The position numbers and the translations under genes were made by a program. 64,000 bases of DNA from Nitrospirillum amazonense (GTDB lineage: Bacteria; Pseudomonadota; Alphaproteobacteria; Azospirillales; Azospirillaceae), in assembly GCF_007828035.1 (NCBI RefSeq), contig NZ_VITV01000009.1, positions 214,282 through 278,281 of the forward strand. Direction: 5' to 3'. Below, in pieces: positions 62,629 to 64,000 of the stretch; position 1 is the stretch's first letter; the number at the start of each line of letters is the position of its first letter. The notes beneath the pieces are model-generated. The model was not told where the DNA came from and did not search any database. It saw nothing but the letters and a program-made list of their open reading frames with translations.

Positions 62629-63253
62629 CTACAGTTGTGTTTTTCGCCGTTTGTAATGGGCGAGAGCGGCGCTGAGTTGTTGCCGTCTTCGCCAGTACGA
62701 CCAGGCCATGGTGAATAGCGTTGTGCAGGCGATGCGAGTATGGTTCTGGCCAGCAGGCAGCGGATCTCTGCAGCGGACGGTAGGAGCGCCGGGGGGCAGT
62801 CAGGCGGCGATTGCCGGCGCCGGACTCGTTTCGTTCGGTTTGCTCCAAGCGGATCGGCACAGATCGGCGGCGAGTTGGGCGAGGAAGCCGGCCGCGCCCA
62901 TGCAGAGGGTCATGTGGCGGTGCCATCCATGCCACGAACGCGCCTCGCAGTGATCGAGGCCCAGATCATCTTTGGCGCGCTGGAAGCATTCCTCGATGGT
63001 CCAGCGCAAGCCGGCGGCGGCCGCCAGCTCGGCAAGCGACGTACCCCTTTGGCGCGAAGGCGAAGTAATAGGCGCGTTGATCTGGGGCTTGACGATTGCG
63101 CCGGATCAGCACCCATCGCTCGAATTCCGGGGCATGCGCCCAGGAGAGTGGGAAGCGGGCCCAGTCGTAGAGGCGGAGGCCTTTGGTGCCCTCGCCGGTC
63201 GGATGTGCCGCCCACCGCGACGGCTCGAGTTGGTCGGCCATGGTGGGCGGCAT
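62629..63253 (-). pseudogene. IS701-family transposase remnant, N-truncated and frameshifted
   Basis: C-terminal part of an IS701-type DDE transposase, in pieces. Piece 1 (63253-63045) reads ADQLEPSRWAAHP...GLRLYDWARFPLSW...RAYYFAFAP. After a frame change at about 63042 piece 2 (to 62800) reads GTSLAELAAAAGLRWTIEEC then FQRAKDDLGLDHCEARSWHG, the conserved RWTIEE block with the last catalytic Glu. Then a TGA, a further frame change (AEIRCLLARTIL) and a return to the former frame for MAWSYWRRRQQLSAALAHYK, the usual IS701 C-terminus, stopping at 62629. The N-terminal half is missing. Confidence 0.8.
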
Positions 63254-63262
63254 CGGTACGGG

Positions 63263-63905
63263 CTAGATGTGGAGCCTCATTAGGTTGTCCCTATCGAGGC
63301 CGATACGGCTGATGGGCGGCAATGATTTTAAGCTGCCGTGTGGTCGATGCCAGTTGTATCGGTGGAGCCAGGCTGGCGTAGTAGGCGACTGCGGCCTTCA
63401 GGAACGGGACGGAGCTATGGGCTGTCTCGTCCTGCATGATCTGGCTGAAGGCCAGGCGTGATGCGTCATCGATACAGACGTGGACGAACTCCCAGCCGAC
63501 GCCTCGGCTGTTGCTCTGGCCCGTGCGGTCACCGGTGATACGATGGCCGACTTTCTCGAAGCGGCCCAACTTCTTGATGTCCAGATGGATAAGGTCGCCG
63601 GGCGTCTCGCGCTCATAGCGGATGATCGGTTCTTGCGGCTGAAGGTCTTTGGCGCGGCTGAGTTTTGCCGCCCGAAGAATACGGCTGACCGTTGAGCGGG
63701 AGACCCCAGCTTCCTGGGCGATCTGCTTGCCGACCAGGCGCTGACGACGCGAGGCGATGATCTGTTCCACCACGGCTGGCGGTGTGGGCTTGCGCAGCCG
63801 ATGCGGCCTGGAGGATCGATCCTCCAGGCCGGGCAGGCCCATAGCCTGATACCGACCAACCCATTTCCTGACGGTCTTCGCTGTCGTACCGAAGGCCGTC
63901 GCCAC
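63263..63905 (-). pseudogene. IS481-family transposase with internal deletion
   Basis: N-terminal two thirds intact from GTG 63905: helix-turn-helix (TTAKTVRKWVGRYQAMG, GLEDRSSRPHRL), second HTH (QIAQEAGVSRSTVSRI), then the DDE core with first Asp in GDLIHLDIKKLGRF and second in FVHVCIDDASRLAF, up to AAVAYYASL. There the frame jumps: another frame gives WLHRYNWHRPHGSLKSL and PPISRIGLDRDNLMRLHI, the standard IS481 C-terminus, ending at 63263. About 70 residues including the third catalytic residue are missing. An in-frame TGA at 63921-63923 lies before the GTG start, so the N-terminus may also be broken. Confidence 0.82.
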
Positions 63906-64000
63906 GTAAGCGTCAGCGGATCACCGCGTTTTTGCCTTTTTCGGCGCTGACCGGCGGGCGGCGATGCGGGCGAGCCTTTGCCTGACCGATTGCTCATGGA

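Larger units (their letters stand above)
54163..63905. other. Putative acquired surface-glycan island
   Basis: From about 54.16 kb the sequence has clearly lower GC, AT-rich gaps, and frequent A/T-ending codons. The gene content is glycan assembly and modification (GT-C-like protein, FAD oxidoreductase, two GT2, Rossmann protein, TIM barrel, GtrA, sulfotransferase), and the right side ends in two decayed transposase genes. The left boundary coincides with an inverted repeat. No integrase or tRNA is visible, and the right boundary may lie outside the window. Confidence 0.6.

Noticed and set aside
62591..62935. 114-codon minus-strand open frame at the IS701 end taken as a separate gene
   Set aside because: It overlaps the frameshifted IS701 C-terminus; the recognisable transposase residues are in the other frames.

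Overview
The window is GC-rich chromosomal DNA from a Gram-negative bacterium, most likely an alphaproteobacterium of the Rhodospirillales/Azospirillaceae type. This is inferred from the oxygen-dependent style of cobalamin gene set (bluB, cobO, cobQ, cobU), a Suv3-type RNA helicase, PcaF/PcaI/PcaJ, RND pumps, TonB-dependent receptors and GGDEF and chemotaxis proteins. No rRNA, tRNA or CRISPR array was seen.

Layout: (i) 1-3.8 kb, minus strand: TonB-dependent receptor, a YfiR-like periplasmic protein and a chemoreceptor cut by the window start. (ii) 4.2-8.1 kb, plus strand: MFS exporter, HSL-type esterase behind a clear palindrome, YbaK-type deacylase, periplasmic binding protein. (iii) 8.1-13.9 kb: late cobalamin genes. 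cobU-cobO-cobQ-bluB lie downstream of a well-conserved cobalamin riboswitch; cobC and cbiB diverge from each other beyond it. (iv) 14.0-23.5 kb: GT87-like membrane mannosyltransferase, an RND pump with its adaptor, a 44-residue CxxC peptide, a second binding protein, Suv3-like helicase. (v) 23.5-30.8 kb: PhyH-like dioxygenase, IclR regulator divergent from pcaF-pcaI-pcaJ, diguanylate cyclase, a repeat protein with internal duplication. (vi) 31.0-38.5 kb, minus strand: a probable operon encoding a lipoprotein cytochrome c, a Tat-exported aldonolactone oxidase-like flavoprotein, a Tat-exported D-threonine-aldolase-like PLP protein, a TonB receptor and an aldehyde dehydrogenase, behind a 32-bp dyad. 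(vii) 38.6-43.2 kb: exonuclease, LysR/SDR divergent pair, two TetR regulators. (viii) 43.2-49.3 kb: complete tripartite RND efflux operon (MexAB-OprM type) with a perfect palindrome between it and its TetR gene. (ix) 49.3-54.2 kb: secreted hydrolases (DUF885, PI-PLC-like, M20).

(x) 54.2-64 kb is different: lower GC, rare-codon-rich surface-polysaccharide genes, ending in two decayed transposase genes. It looks like an acquired glycan island. Its genes are a GT-C-like membrane protein, an FAD oxidoreductase, a GtrB-like GT2, an NAD-binding SDR-like protein with YxxxR instead of YxxxK, a xylose-isomerase-fold protein, GtrA, a second GT2 and a Stf0-like sulfotransferase. The FAD protein, the Rossmann protein and the TIM-barrel protein form a plausible uncharacterised sugar-modifying trio and are the best candidates here for an undescribed pathway. 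The redox cluster of region (vi) and the receptor/YfiR-like/chemoreceptor run of region (i) are the next most interesting.
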